This document shows positions 53,447 to 63,243 of a stretch of DNA of 64,000 nt, piece after piece (position 1 is the first letter of the stretch; each line of letters starts with the position of its first letter). The translations under genes and the position numbers were made by a program. The notes beneath the pieces were generated by a model that saw only the letters and a program-made list of their open reading frames with translations, ran no database searches and was not told where the DNA came from. Origin of the DNA: Sphingobacterium detergens (GTDB taxonomy: Bacteria; Bacteroidota; Bacteroidia; Sphingobacteriales; Sphingobacteriaceae). The DNA lies in assembly GCF_003610355.1 (NCBI RefSeq), contig NZ_RAPY01000004.1:186001-250000 (forward strand), given 5' to 3'.

Positions 53447-56400
53447 ATGTATAAAAATTATGCAGAAGTTTGTCGTGCCCTACACGGACAAGCGGAAATT
53501 ATGAAAAACAGCGATCGGACAGACTTTTGGGGAAGGTCGCATTGGAGGGGAAACATTATGCGTATATCGCTTACTACCATTATGATGTCCTGTTGTTTGC
53601 TTCATGTAGGAGCTAAAACGTATGGACAAAGTGTATCTATTCATGAAAAATCTGTTTCGTTGAGAAAAGTCTTTTCGACAATCAATAAACAGACAGGCTA
53701 CTCCTATGTATGGGCAGCAAAGACTATTGATCCAGATACGAAGGTTCAGCTCAATGTTGAAAAGGGAACATTGAATGGAACACTTGAGAAATTATTGAAT
53801 GATCTGAATCTTAGTTTTGAAATTAAGGGAAAGATAATCGTTGTACGTGAAAAAGCCGAACAAGGGGGAATTGTTTCGAACTACAATCGTTTATCAGATC
53901 AAAAGATGCTGATCAAGGGCTTTGTTGTTGATGATAACAATCGTCCTTTACAAGGTGCGACCATTCGTGTCAAAGGTGTAGCTCAAGGTACAACGACAGA
54001 TCAAAATGGGTATTTTGAAATCAGTAGCGTCAGTGCAAACAGTTTATTGGAGATTACGATGGTCGGATTTTCGCCACTTTCACTACCTGTAAAATCTGAT
54101 CTTGGAACAATTAGGCTGCACGCAATAGATGCACAATTGCAAGAGGTTAATGTAACCGTAAATACGGGGTATCAAAAGATCAGTAAAGAGCGCGCTGCTG
54201 GTTCGTTTGCGCAAGTGACCGCCAAAGATATGGAAGGACGATTGCAACCGAACCTTTTGGATCGGATTGACGGATTGCTTCCTGGCCTGAATTTGGTTCG
54301 TAACACCTCCAGTCCCCAAAATGAAAAAAATAATCTTGGTATTGAGGTGAGGGGCCGTTCGACAATTAATGCGCAGGCCGCACCTTTAATTGTCGTTGAC
54401 GGTATGCCTTATGAAGGCGATCTCACTGCAATCAATCCCAATGATATTGCGTCTATTACTGTTTTAAAAGATGCTTCAGCTGCGTCAATCTATGGTGTAC
54501 GTTCCTCCAATGGTGTTATCGTGATAACAACAAAAATCGGTACAGCAGGTAAAACCAAGGTTGATTATAGCAATACCTTGTCTTTCCGTGGTCTCCCAAG
54601 CCGGAAGTATCTCAACCAGATGAGCAGTTCAGAGCTGGTTGATTTTCAAAAACAGATGTTCAATTATAGATCAGGTGATTATGCCGCGATTGATCCTCGG
54701 AAATCAATGAACGACGTTTACCGAATTCTTTATAACCACAAAGGGGGAGTAATCTCCGAAGCGGAAATGGAAAAACAATTGGATGTCTATCGTAATCGCG
54801 ATCGATTTAGTCAAATGGAGGAATTTCTGAATACGACCCGGTTTGATCAACAGCATAATTTGGCGATCTCTGGTGGATCAGATCGTTACACTTATCACTA
54901 CTCCCTTAATTATACACAACCGGGTGACTATAACAAAGGAAGGGCTACGAATAAAGAGTTAGGTTTCAGTCTGAAAAATAATTTTAGAGTGACTGATTGG
55001 TTTAATTTTAGAGCTAATATTTTAGGGAAAAACCAAAATAGAGAGGGCGATATTGGCTTTAATTTCTATGACAATTATATCGGTTTTAATGAAAAGTATG
55101 TTGGTACGAAAGCATCCTATTTCTTATTGCGTAATGAAGATGGCTCCCCGGCTCAATGGTACGGATCTAAATCTCAATTTGAGATAGATCGACTAAATGG
55201 ATTAGGCCTGGAAGATGAAACTTATATACCACTAAATCATGTTTCAGCTGTGCATGAAAAGTTCTATAATAAGTATATTAATTTCAATTTTGCGGCCAAC
55301 TTTAAGATTATTAAAGGGTTGGATTTTGATCTATCTTATCAAAATGAACGAACCGAAGGGTACAAGGGTACAATAAATAGAAAGAATGCGCAATCGGTTG
55401 CTGGTATGGTTAATGATGCCACACAGATTGGAAGAGACGGGGTGATTAAACGCAATATACCGCAAGGTGGGCAATTTTTTGAGCAACGCAATGATGTCAA
55501 TAGTTATACCCTCCGTGGTCAATTCAGCTATCAGAATAATATCCAGGATAAACATGAGATCGTCGCTATTGCCGGTGCGGAACGGAGGCAGATTCACAAT
55601 CGTTATACCAATATTTATAAATACGGTTATGATGAGAGTAGTTTAGCCTTTAAAGGAATTAACGAAGAATTGTTTGGTATAATGATTCCAAATACTCAAG
55701 CACTGTTCAATAGTTATACTATTTCCAGAAATAAAGATGAGGGTTTCCGTGATGTAATTGATCGATTTGTCTCTTTTTATGCGAACGGATCTTATACATA
55801 CAACAAAAAGCTGACATTAAGTGGAAGTATACGGATGGATCAATCCAACCTCTTCGGTACGGATATCAAAAATCAATATAAACCGCTATGGTCAATTGGC
55901 GCATTGTACCAATTACCAAAATTAAATTGGGAACCATTAGATCGCTGGGCAATACGGATGACCTATGGAGTGAACGGGAATGTCCCGAAAGACAATGGAC
56001 CATATTTGATTTCAAGAGTAGGTAAAACGGTTAATCCATATAGTGGTGAACTACAGGCTACAATTGACTCACCTCCAAATCCATTATTGCGCTGGGAACG
56101 CACATCTGTATGGAATGCTGGACTGGATTTTTCCTTATTTAAAAATAGACTTTCAGGAAGTATCGATTTCTATAATAAGAAAACGACAGACTTGTTAGGT
56201 AATACACCTTTGGATCCAACATTGGGTTGGGATGTCGTGCTGCTCAATTATGGCGATATGCAGAATAGGGGTATTGAATTGGGACTTAATGGTAAAATGA
56301 TTCAACATGAACAATTTAGTTGGAATAGTACCCTGAATTTCAGCTATAATAAAAATGAGATCACGAATCTTTTTGTGGAGCAAAATACACCTTACTATTA

Positions 56401-57109
56401 TTATTATATGCCTCAAAATCGTGTTGGGGTGCCTATGGGAAGTCTATATAGCATCGATTACGCGGGCTTGAACGATAAAGGAAGACCGTTGGCGAGAAAG
56501 GCTGATGGCAGTTTGGTCGAAAGTACACAGCAACTGACAGTCGACGATCTAATTTACGAAGGAACGACAATACCCCCATATAATGTTTCTTTCAGAAATG
56601 GATTTAAATACAAAGATCTGACTCTTTCCTTTATGTTTATTTTCAATGGTGGTCATGTGATGCGGGGTGTTCATCCGGAGTTTTTAAGTAAATACGCCGA
56701 ACTGAACTATAACAGTAATTTCGATAAGCTTTGGTTGAATTATTGGAAAAAACCAGGCGATGAAAATAATCCGGATATTGCTCCAGCGTTCATTTCAGCT
56801 GCCTCCGGTAATATATCGGACATCTATAATGCTGCACATAAATTTGTACAAAAGGCAGATTACATTAAATTGAGAGATATTTCCCTGTCTTATAATTTTC
56901 CAAGCAAATGGATTGCACCGACCAAACTAAGTTATATCCGATTGACTGGGCAGGTATTGAATGCTTGGCGCTGGGTGGCTAACAAGGAAAATCTCGATCC
57001 AGAAGCTTGGGTAGGTTATACAACAGCGACGAGTACAAATATTTCGGGCCCTAGTCGTGGAGTCACAGCTCCGGTGATTTATAACTTAGGTGTTTCTGTA
57101 GGATTTTAA
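53447..57109 (+). CDS. SusC/RagA TonB-dependent transporter with STN signalling domain
   Basis: A 1220-residue outer-membrane transporter. A basic leader and signal peptide (MRISLTTIMMSCCLLHVGAK) are followed by an STN domain (about 62-125, VSIHEKSVSLRKVFSTINKQ), a CarboxypepD-like domain (about 155-225), the plug (VNTGYQKISKERAAGSF, APLIVVDGMPYEGD, NPNDIASITVLKDASAASIY, GVIVITTK) and the barrel. ATG 53558 near the signal core is an alternative start. The STN domain couples it to the FecR/sigma pair. Confidence 0.95.
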   Translation: MYKNYAEVCRALHGQAEIMKNSDRTDFWGRSHWRGNIMRISLTTIMMSCCLLHVGAKTYGQSVSIHEKSVSLRKVFSTINKQTGYSYVWAAKTIDPDTKVQLNVEKGTLNGTLEKLLNDLNLSFEIKGKIIVVREKAEQGGIVSNYNRLSDQKMLIKGFVVDDNNRPLQGATIRVKGVAQGTTTDQNGYFEISSVSANSLLEITMVGFSPLSLPVKSDLGTIRLHAIDAQLQEVNVTVNTGYQKISKERAAGSFAQVTAKDMEGRLQPNLLDRIDGLLPGLNLVRNTSSPQNEKNNLGIEVRGRSTINAQAAPLIVVDGMPYEGDLTAINPNDIASITVLKDASAASIYGVRSSNGVIVITTKIGTAGKTKVDYSNTLSFRGLPSRKYLNQMSSSELVDFQKQMFNYRSGDYAAIDPRKSMNDVYRILYNHKGGVISEAEMEKQLDVYRNRDRFSQMEEFLNTTRFDQQHNLAISGGSDRYTYHYSLNYTQPGDYNKGRATNKELGFSLKNNFRVTDWFNFRANILGKNQNREGDIGFNFYDNYIGFNEKYVGTKASYFLLRNEDGSPAQWYGSKSQFEIDRLNGLGLEDETYIPLNHVSAVHEKFYNKYINFNFAANFKIIKGLDFDLSYQNERTEGYKGTINRKNAQSVAGMVNDATQIGRDGVIKRNIPQGGQFFEQRNDVNSYTLRGQFSYQNNIQDKHEIVAIAGAERRQIHNRYTNIYKYGYDESSLAFKGINEELFGIMIPNTQALFNSYTISRNKDEGFRDVIDRFVSFYANGSYTYNKKLTLSGSIRMDQSNLFGTDIKNQYKPLWSIGALYQLPKLNWEPLDRWAIRMTYGVNGNVPKDNGPYLISRVGKTVNPYSGELQATIDSPPNPLLRWERTSVWNAGLDFSLFKNRLSGSIDFYNKKTTDLLGNTPLDPTLGWDVVLLNYGDMQNRGIELGLNGKMIQHEQFSWNSTLNFSYNKNEITNLFVEQNTPYYYYYMPQNRVGVPMGSLYSIDYAGLNDKGRPLARKADGSLVESTQQLTVDDLIYEGTTIPPYNVSFRNGFKYKDLTLSFMFIFNGGHVMRGVHPEFLSKYAELNYNSNFDKLWLNYWKKPGDENNPDIAPAFISAASGNISDIYNAAHKFVQKADYIKLRDISLSYNFPSKWIAPTKLSYIRLTGQVLNAWRWVANKENLDPEAWVGYTTATSTNISGPSRGVTAPVIYNLGVSVGF

Positions 57110-57121
57110 AAAGAAGATATC

Positions 57122-58570
57122 ATGAAAAAAATATATATAGGACTGTTATTTGGCTTAATGACGTTAAGTAGCTGCAATAAATACTTAGATATAAAACCCA
57201 AGGGATTTACTATTCCCGAAAATCTTAATGACTACAAATTATTATTAAATGATCAGGGATTAATTAGTGCTTCCCCAGTTTACCCCAATTACCTAACAGA
57301 CAATCTACAGTCTGGCGATCCGCAAGACGTGCAATCTGCGGCTAGTTTTGATTATTATGATTATGTTAAGAAGCAGCTTTATAGTCTCGCTCATGGTGCA
57401 ATTTTTGAGGATGGTCAATATGACCCTTATTGGGAGACTGCTTATAGCCATATTTTTACCTATAATGTGATTATAAATAATGTGCTCGTAGCGACAGACG
57501 GTTCGGAAACTGAGAAGAAAAGGGTCTGGGCGGAAGCAAAGATCGGCCGGGCATTTGAGTATCTGAGCCTGGTCAATATCTATGCCGCTCATTATAATCC
57601 AGCTAATGCGGCTAAGGATTTGGGTGTACCTTTGGTTCTAAAGGAAGATATTAATCAAAAATATGAACGTGTATCTGTGCAAGCCATTTATGACCTAGTG
57701 CTTAACGACCTTAATGATGCACTACCGCACTTGAGTACAGCACAGTCAAACAAATCTCAGGCCGTACGTTCTGTGGGGTATTCTTTCTTGAGTCGGGTAT
57801 ACCTATATCAGGGGAAATTCAAAGAGGCTTTGGAGAATGCTAAACAGGCGCTAGCTTTGAATAAAAATCTGATCAACTACAACCTATATACAAATAAAGA
57901 TAAGACAACTTTTGGACGTGTATGTCTCAAGACCGATAATTCCTCACAGTTTCCTGATGCTAGAACCAATATAGAGTCAATATGGACTCGTTCCGGTACA
58001 AGTAGTTTAGGTTCTCAAAATGCTGAATTTTATGCATCCAAGGAACTGATTGATACCTATGCAAAAGATCTCCCGGTCGGAGCAAATGACAAGCGTTACG
58101 AATTATTTTTCTGTCGTGATCAAGCCTCCTTTGGTCCTAATTTAATTAAATTTCCTGGACGTGTACTTTATGCCCCCTATGTTGACTTTAGTACAGGATT
58201 TAATACACCAGAATTATTTCTGATCGCTGCTGAAGCAGCTGCACGTACAGGAAATACGGGGGAAGCTTTAGAATTCTTGAATACACTAAGAAATAGTCGT
58301 ATTGAAAATAATAAAGCATTGACAGCAGGTGATCCGAAAACTGCGCTGCAGTTGGCCCTAGATGAAAGACGACGTGAAATGCCATTTATGGCATCGACTA
58401 GACTTATCGATTTGAAACGTTTGGTTATTGCGGATAATTATAAGAAATCAATTAAGCATCCGTTGGCCAGTAAAGTATTTGAAATGGAGTCAACAGACCT
58501 TAGAATGATACTTCCGGTACCACCCAAAGTACTTTCCCTAAATCCGGGAATTCCACAGTATGAACGATAA
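57122..58570 (+). CDS. SusD/RagB-family outer-membrane lipoprotein
   Basis: A 482-residue lipoprotein with SPII signal LMTLSSC followed by NKYLDIKPKG. SusD segments: AKIGRAFEYLSLVNIYAAHY, VSVQAIYDLVLNDLNDALPH, SFLSRVYLYQGKFKEALENA, LFLIAAEAAARTGNTGEALE and LALDERRREMPFMASTRLID. It is 12 bases after SusC. It is the partner of that SusC. Confidence 0.95.
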   Translation: MKKIYIGLLFGLMTLSSCNKYLDIKPKGFTIPENLNDYKLLLNDQGLISASPVYPNYLTDNLQSGDPQDVQSAASFDYYDYVKKQLYSLAHGAIFEDGQYDPYWETAYSHIFTYNVIINNVLVATDGSETEKKRVWAEAKIGRAFEYLSLVNIYAAHYNPANAAKDLGVPLVLKEDINQKYERVSVQAIYDLVLNDLNDALPHLSTAQSNKSQAVRSVGYSFLSRVYLYQGKFKEALENAKQALALNKNLINYNLYTNKDKTTFGRVCLKTDNSSQFPDARTNIESIWTRSGTSSLGSQNAEFYASKELIDTYAKDLPVGANDKRYELFFCRDQASFGPNLIKFPGRVLYAPYVDFSTGFNTPELFLIAAEAAARTGNTGEALEFLNTLRNSRIENNKALTAGDPKTALQLALDERRREMPFMASTRLIDLKRLVIADNYKKSIKHPLASKVFEMESTDLRMILPVPPKVLSLNPGIPQYER

Positions 58571-58591
58571 AAAATATAAATGCTTTTACCT

Positions 58592-58626
58592 AACCAATCT
58601 TTGCCCATTATAAGCAAAGATTGGTT
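58592..58626 (+). promoter_or_regulatory. Intercistronic 13-bp hairpin between SusD and thioredoxin genes
   Basis: AACCAATCTTTGC (58592-58604) pairs perfectly with GCAAAGATTGGTT (58614-58626) across a 9-base loop, with GTTTTAAAAAATATTTTT after it. It could attenuate transcription or protect the upstream SusC/SusD part of the mRNA. Confidence 0.65.
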
Positions 58627-58648
58627 CCAAGTTTTAAAAAATATTTTT

Positions 58649-59839
58649 ATGAAGAAACTATTATTGACATCGCTGGCCTTCATACAGTCTGCAATATTGC
58701 TGGCGCAAGAACATATACAATTCCAAAAGGTGACTTTTAGCGAAGCGAAGGAATTAGCAAAAAAAGAAAATAAACTGATCTTTTTAGATGGTTTTACCTC
58801 CTGGTGCGCCCCTTGTAAATGGATGGAAGGCAATGTGTTTTCACAGCCTGAAGTTGCCGATTACTTTAATTCGAAATTTATTAATACCAAGTTTGATTGT
58901 GAGGTAGGTGAGGGAGTGGACATTGCAAAAAATTATCAGATAAAAAGTTTTCCTACCTATTTGTTTCTGGATGGGCAGGGGACATTGATCTATAGAACGC
59001 AGTCCCGTATGGAGGCCGATCTTTTCCTGAAGCAGGCACAACAGGCGAATGATTCCAACTACCAAATTCCCAATCTGCGTAAGCAGTATGATCAGGGAGT
59101 TCGTGAATCTAACTTTCTGTTGCGCTATATAAAAGTTATGGAACAGACGGACAATAAGGCTACAAATAATGCCAAAAAAGCTTTGGATAGTGTTGCCACT
59201 GATGAGTTTTTAAGAAGTCCAAATGGTTGGGAAACGATAAAAATGATGGCACAGAGTATGGAGGATCGCTATGGTAAATTTTTCGAATCAAATAAGACGT
59301 ATTTTAAAAGCATAGCCTTGGCAACTGAATTTGAGAATAAGGAAATACAGCTCTTGCGATATGCGATGTATGGTTACATCCGTGATAGCAAAGCCGACGA
59401 ATTTAGAAAAGGACTGGTCTATTTTGAGCAGTCAAATAAACCGGAACACAAGATTGACGCTGCAATGTATCAGGTTGAATGGATCGCAGCTCATGGTACA
59501 GAAAAAGAGTTTGTTTCGTTGACTGACAAATTGCGGAAGGGACTCCTAAAAGACGAGGATGAGAAGCTTAGTTTTATTGCACGACGTAATGCCAATGCAA
59601 AAGGAGATGTTGCTAAACCTGCTATCCTTAAACAATGTTACATCCTTGCAAAACAGGCTGCAGAGATGAATCCATCGAGTTATTCCAATCAGGGAACCCT
59701 GGCAGATATCTGCATTGCATTGAATAAAAAGAAGGAAGCCATCAAAGCGGCAGAAGCTGCGAGAGGCTTGGCTGAATTGGAAACTTCAAAAATCATTAAA
59801 CTGGCGGATGCGCTATTGGAGCGTGCCAAAGCACTTTAA
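58649..59839 (+). CDS. Exported thioredoxin-family protein
   Basis: A 396-residue protein. I chose ATG at 58649 because it opens a signal peptide (MKKLLLTSLAFIQSAILLAQ); the longer frame from 58580 runs through the hairpin. Residues about 25-130 are a thioredoxin fold of the thioredoxin-like/DUF953-like type with CAPC at 53-56 (FLDGFTSWCAPCKWMEGNVF). The remaining 260 residues are helical, with alanine- and lysine-rich repeats near the end (NKKKEAIKAAEAARGLAE), TPR-like. Operon partner of the SusCD pair. Confidence 0.88.
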   Translation: MKKLLLTSLAFIQSAILLAQEHIQFQKVTFSEAKELAKKENKLIFLDGFTSWCAPCKWMEGNVFSQPEVADYFNSKFINTKFDCEVGEGVDIAKNYQIKSFPTYLFLDGQGTLIYRTQSRMEADLFLKQAQQANDSNYQIPNLRKQYDQGVRESNFLLRYIKVMEQTDNKATNNAKKALDSVATDEFLRSPNGWETIKMMAQSMEDRYGKFFESNKTYFKSIALATEFENKEIQLLRYAMYGYIRDSKADEFRKGLVYFEQSNKPEHKIDAAMYQVEWIAAHGTEKEFVSLTDKLRKGLLKDEDEKLSFIARRNANAKGDVAKPAILKQCYILAKQAAEMNPSSYSNQGTLADICIALNKKKEAIKAAEAARGLAELETSKIIKLADALLERAKAL

Positions 59840-59847
59840 CAATCAAC

Positions 59848-60996
59848 ATGAAAAAAATATTTATATCAGCTCTTTTGAGCTTATCTATGATTGGAATTGT
59901 CGTGGGACAAAAACAAGATTTTAAGCTGACTCTCAACGGACAGCCTCCTTCTTCAGAGGCCAAGGTATTTGTCCGCTATTTTGTTGGTCAAAAACTGAAA
60001 ATAGATTCTGTAAGTTTAAATTCGTCAAATGTAGCTTATAAAGGACAAATTGATGAACCTACACAGGTCATATTGTTTTATTCTAAAGATGGTACTTCAT
60101 TTTTCCATAGAAAGGGGGGACCCATGCAACGTCTTACATTTTATGTAGACCCTCTTGAGGCTAATACAGAAATTGTTATTAAAGATCCTTTTGAGTCATC
60201 TATTGTAAAAGGAGGACAATTGCAGGCTGCTTATCGGAAATATCAAGATTATTTACATTCCTATGAGCAGCAGCTGATCGCTCAGCAATCCAAACGTGCT
60301 GACTTATATCAGGATAAAAATCGAAACGAAGAAGCACTGAGGCAGGTCTCGACAGAGATCGAGAAAATCGAAGAGCTGCGTGTACAGGCACAGCGTAAAT
60401 TTATTGTCGAAAATCCGGATAATTATTTTAGCTTATTGGCACTTCAGGAAGTAGCACGGTATGGAAGTGATGTCAGCCAGATTGAACCTCTGTTTCTCAA
60501 ATTATCTGTTAACTTACGAAAAACAACAATAGGAGAGAAGCTTGAAGGAGAAATACTACTTGCCAAGAAATTGGGAATTGGACAACCAGCGCCGGATTTC
60601 GGACAATTGACACCAGATGGTCGGTTGCTGAAATTATCGGATTTCAAGGGTAAATATGTACTATTGGATTTCTGGGCTTCTTGGTGTGGTCCTTGTCGTG
60701 CCGAAAACCCACATTTAGTTGAAATCTATAAGCAATTTAAAGGGCCCGCTTTTGAAATCTTGGGAATCTCACTTGATAAACCAGGAAAGAAAGATAATTG
60801 GACAAAAGCCATCGAACAAGATGGTTTGAAATGGCCACAGATATCTGATCTAAATGGTTGGCAAAATAACGCGGCCCAGCTATATGGTATTCAGGCTATT
60901 CCGCAAAATTATTTGATATCGCCTGAGGGGAAGATCGTCGGTATTAATTTAAAAGGCAAACAACTAACTGATAAACTCACAGAATTAATCAAATAA
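59848..60996 (+). CDS. TlpA-type thiol-disulfide protein with DUF4369-like N-terminus
   Basis: A 382-residue exported protein with signal peptide (MKKIFISALLSLSMIGIVVG). A DUF4369-like beta domain is seen at about 22-115, a helical linker follows, and a thioredoxin fold covers about 240-382 with WCGPC at 279-283 (LLDFWASWCGPCRAENPHLV). It starts 8 bases after the previous thioredoxin-like gene, so the operon ends with two thioredoxin-fold proteins. A strong terminator follows. Confidence 0.92.
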   Translation: MKKIFISALLSLSMIGIVVGQKQDFKLTLNGQPPSSEAKVFVRYFVGQKLKIDSVSLNSSNVAYKGQIDEPTQVILFYSKDGTSFFHRKGGPMQRLTFYVDPLEANTEIVIKDPFESSIVKGGQLQAAYRKYQDYLHSYEQQLIAQQSKRADLYQDKNRNEEALRQVSTEIEKIEELRVQAQRKFIVENPDNYFSLLALQEVARYGSDVSQIEPLFLKLSVNLRKTTIGEKLEGEILLAKKLGIGQPAPDFGQLTPDGRLLKLSDFKGKYVLLDFWASWCGPCRAENPHLVEIYKQFKGPAFEILGISLDKPGKKDNWTKAIEQDGLKWPQISDLNGWQNNAAQLYGIQAIPQNYLISPEGKIVGINLKGKQLTDKLTELIK

Positions 60997-61002
60997 GGTT
61001 AT

Positions 61003-61037
61003 AAAAAGGGGACATTTCAATGCAATGCCCCCTTTTT
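61003..61037. terminator. Bidirectional terminator
   Basis: AAAAAGGGGACATT (61003-61016) pairs with AATGCCCCCTTTT (61024-61036), T-rich on both strands. It separates the SusCD operon from the converging flavin reductase gene. Confidence 0.88.
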
Positions 61038-61090
61038 AACTCAAAAAAAGTGGATTCTCTGTGTCGACATCCATGCAATTGAAAAAATGA

Positions 61091-61621
61091 TTAGAATAGT
61101 TGTTTCTTAAAGTTGTCTATTCTTTCGTTGAGTGTGCTGAGATGCTCGGGGTTAATGACACCATTGTTCAGATCAAAATTTTCATAGAATTTTGGCAGTG
61201 AAAAGCTTTCTTTGATGATAGCGCCAAATTGCGGGAAGAATTTTTGAGCCTCGGCCATTACATTCCCACCACCATAGCCGCCAGGAGAGGTAGTCATTAG
61301 TAACATTGGTTTGTCTTGAAATACCTTTACGTTTATCCGGGAAGCCCAGTCGAAAACGTTTTTAAAGGCAACACTATACGAACGATTATTCTCCGCTAAT
61401 GAACAGATAATGATATCGCTTTCGGTAATATTATCCAGAAAACGATGAGCCTCCTCTGGAAAACCATTTTTTTCTAGATCGACAGAAAAAACAGGCATAT
61501 TATAATCGTTGAGATCAATCAAGTTTATTTCATGGTCACTAAAACTTTTCAGAACAAACTTAACTAATTGTTTATTGATTGAGGTGGAAGAATTGCTTCC
61601 AGCAAATGCAAATACTTTCAT
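61091..61621 (-). CDS. NAD(P)H-dependent FMN reductase (flavodoxin-like fold)
   Basis: A 176-residue flavoprotein. The N-terminal phosphate-binding motif FAGSNSSTSINKQLV (about 5-19), a second flavin-contact stretch IIICSLAENNRSYSVAFKNV, and SPGGYGGG (about 112) are those of the NADPH_FMN_red family. It probably supplies reduced flavin or reduces quinones and chromate. Short transcript converging on the SusCD operon. Confidence 0.93.
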   Translation of the reverse strand: MKVFAFAGSNSSTSINKQLVKFVLKSFSDHEINLIDLNDYNMPVFSVDLEKNGFPEEAHRFLDNITESDIIICSLAENNRSYSVAFKNVFDWASRINVKVFQDKPMLLMTTSPGGYGGGNVMAEAQKFFPQFGAIIKESFSLPKFYENFDLNNGVINPEHLSTLNERIDNFKKQLF

Positions 61622-61865
61622 GTTGTGCTTTGTGTGTTTGTCTATACCGTGAATTTACCGAATTTTTAGATAAAAACGGTTCCTCCATTTCATTATTGGA
61701 TTATAGTAGGGTAGTATTATTTTATATGCTGATAGGTAAATATCTGCTTGAAAAGATGAGTCTAGTATCATTACCAATATCTTATCCGCTAGAAAGTAAA
61801 AACAAATCCAATTCTACTGAGATCGAACAAAAACTGGACTGTTATTTCCTTAAGCGCGTAAAATA

Positions 61866-62402
61866 TTATCTCCTATCTTCTTTAAAAATAGAATACATTG
61901 GGATATCATAATATTTTCCATTTTTCTTCAGATGCTGTTTCAGTAGGGCCTCTTTTTTCATACCTATTTTCTCCATGACTTTTCCTGAAGCTGGATTGTG
62001 TGGAAAATAAGTGGCATAGATCTTATTGAAATTCAATTCTCTGAACCCAAAATCGATAATAGCTTTTGCAGCTTCAGTGACATAACCATTATTCCAGTTT
62101 GGAATGCTGATCCAATAACCTAATTCCGCTTTATCCGAACCTTCATCGTGAAGACCTATAGCTCCAAGAAATTTCCCTGTTTTATCCCGAATTGCAAAGG
62201 TAAATCCCTTTCGATTTTTAAAGGCCTCGGCCGATAGTTTAAGCCAAAATTCAGCATCTTCCTTCCGATAGGGGTATGGAATATTTGACGTATAATCAGA
62301 AAAGATCTTGTCTTGAAGGTATAATACTATCTGCGGAATATCTTCCACAGTTATTTTGTCGAGAATAAGTCTATCTGTTTCTAATCTAGGAAAGTCATTC
62401 AT
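61866..62402 (-). CDS. GNAT acetyltransferase, RimJ-like
   Basis: A 178-residue GNAT protein with the family start LETDRLILDKITVEDIPQIV, then FTFAIRDKTGKFLGAIGLHD, ELGYWISIPNWNNGYVTEAA (acetyl-CoA site), and the C-terminal IYATYFPHNPASGKVMEKIG followed by KKEA. RimJ/RimL-like proteins acetylate alanine or serine N-termini or small molecules; the substrate is open. Confidence 0.9.
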   Translation of the reverse strand: MNDFPRLETDRLILDKITVEDIPQIVLYLQDKIFSDYTSNIPYPYRKEDAEFWLKLSAEAFKNRKGFTFAIRDKTGKFLGAIGLHDEGSDKAELGYWISIPNWNNGYVTEAAKAIIDFGFRELNFNKIYATYFPHNPASGKVMEKIGMKKEALLKQHLKKNGKYYDIPMYSIFKEDRR

Positions 62403-62687
62403 CTTATCGGTGTTATAAAATGGTTGTAAACAATTGAATTAAGGTTGCCAAGTATTTAAGACAAATTTACATATCATTTTTAAAATGATATCCGCTTTTA
62501 CAATTATCTTTATTCTTCCACTTTTTTGAATAAGGTCGAATTTCATAAATATCAGCTTTTACTCATTTGTATACTGATACTTCAGGATAATCAATACAAT
62601 ATGTATACAATTACAACATAGGGCTGAACATTAATTGCGTAGGTTAGCTAAAAACTGACAGCCTAAAATAATAATGGCTAACAATAA

Positions 62688-63086
62688 TTAAGATAGAGAT
62701 TCACTTCTCCCATGCTGATTGTTCTCTATTAATTCAATATGTCCTTCAATAATCAATAAATAGAAGTTTTCGAAACAATCCTGATATATTTTGTGCTCAA
62801 GAAGTTTTATCTCTTCGGTAATTCGTTCTTTGGGTATGCCGGTATAACATAATTCCGGATTAGCTTCTGTGATTTCCTCCCGGCAGGAAAAATTGTGGAG
62901 TTGTTTATACAACTCGTTCAGATCGGCAATATCTTCACTGCGATGGTACGAGGGATGAAACCATACCCAAAACTCTGACTGATTTTTATAGGGGTGTGGT
63001 AGTAATTGAACAGAAGTGTCCCTAAATAAATCTCCAGGATGCTTTTTATAGCGAAAATGGGTTGCAGTGGCCTTTATACTATTCAT
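62688..63086 (-). CDS. Unknown protein
   Basis: A 132-residue soluble protein without a recognised domain. It starts MNSIKATATHFRYKKHPGD and is rich in aromatic and acidic residues (FWVWFHPSYHRSEDIADLNE, LEHKIYQDCFENFYLLIIEG). No signal peptide. It lies alone between two spacers on the minus strand. Confidence 0.55.
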   Translation of the reverse strand: MNSIKATATHFRYKKHPGDLFRDTSVQLLPHPYKNQSEFWVWFHPSYHRSEDIADLNELYKQLHNFSCREEITEANPELCYTGIPKERITEEIKLLEHKIYQDCFENFYLLIIEGHIELIENNQHGRSESLS

Positions 63087-63243
63087 ACGGTTAATTTGAG
63101 TAAAGATCTACAAAATATATTCGAGAATAAAGTGTATAAAATTAAATATCGTTAAATTTATTTAATAATAAAAGTTTATAATTAGTTGTGTGCGTTCTGT
63201 TCTATTTTCTAGATTCTTACATTATTTTACTTTATTATAGATG

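Noticed and set aside
61579..61911. 110-residue plus-strand frame
   Set aside because: It spans the starts of two converging genes and shows no protein pattern.
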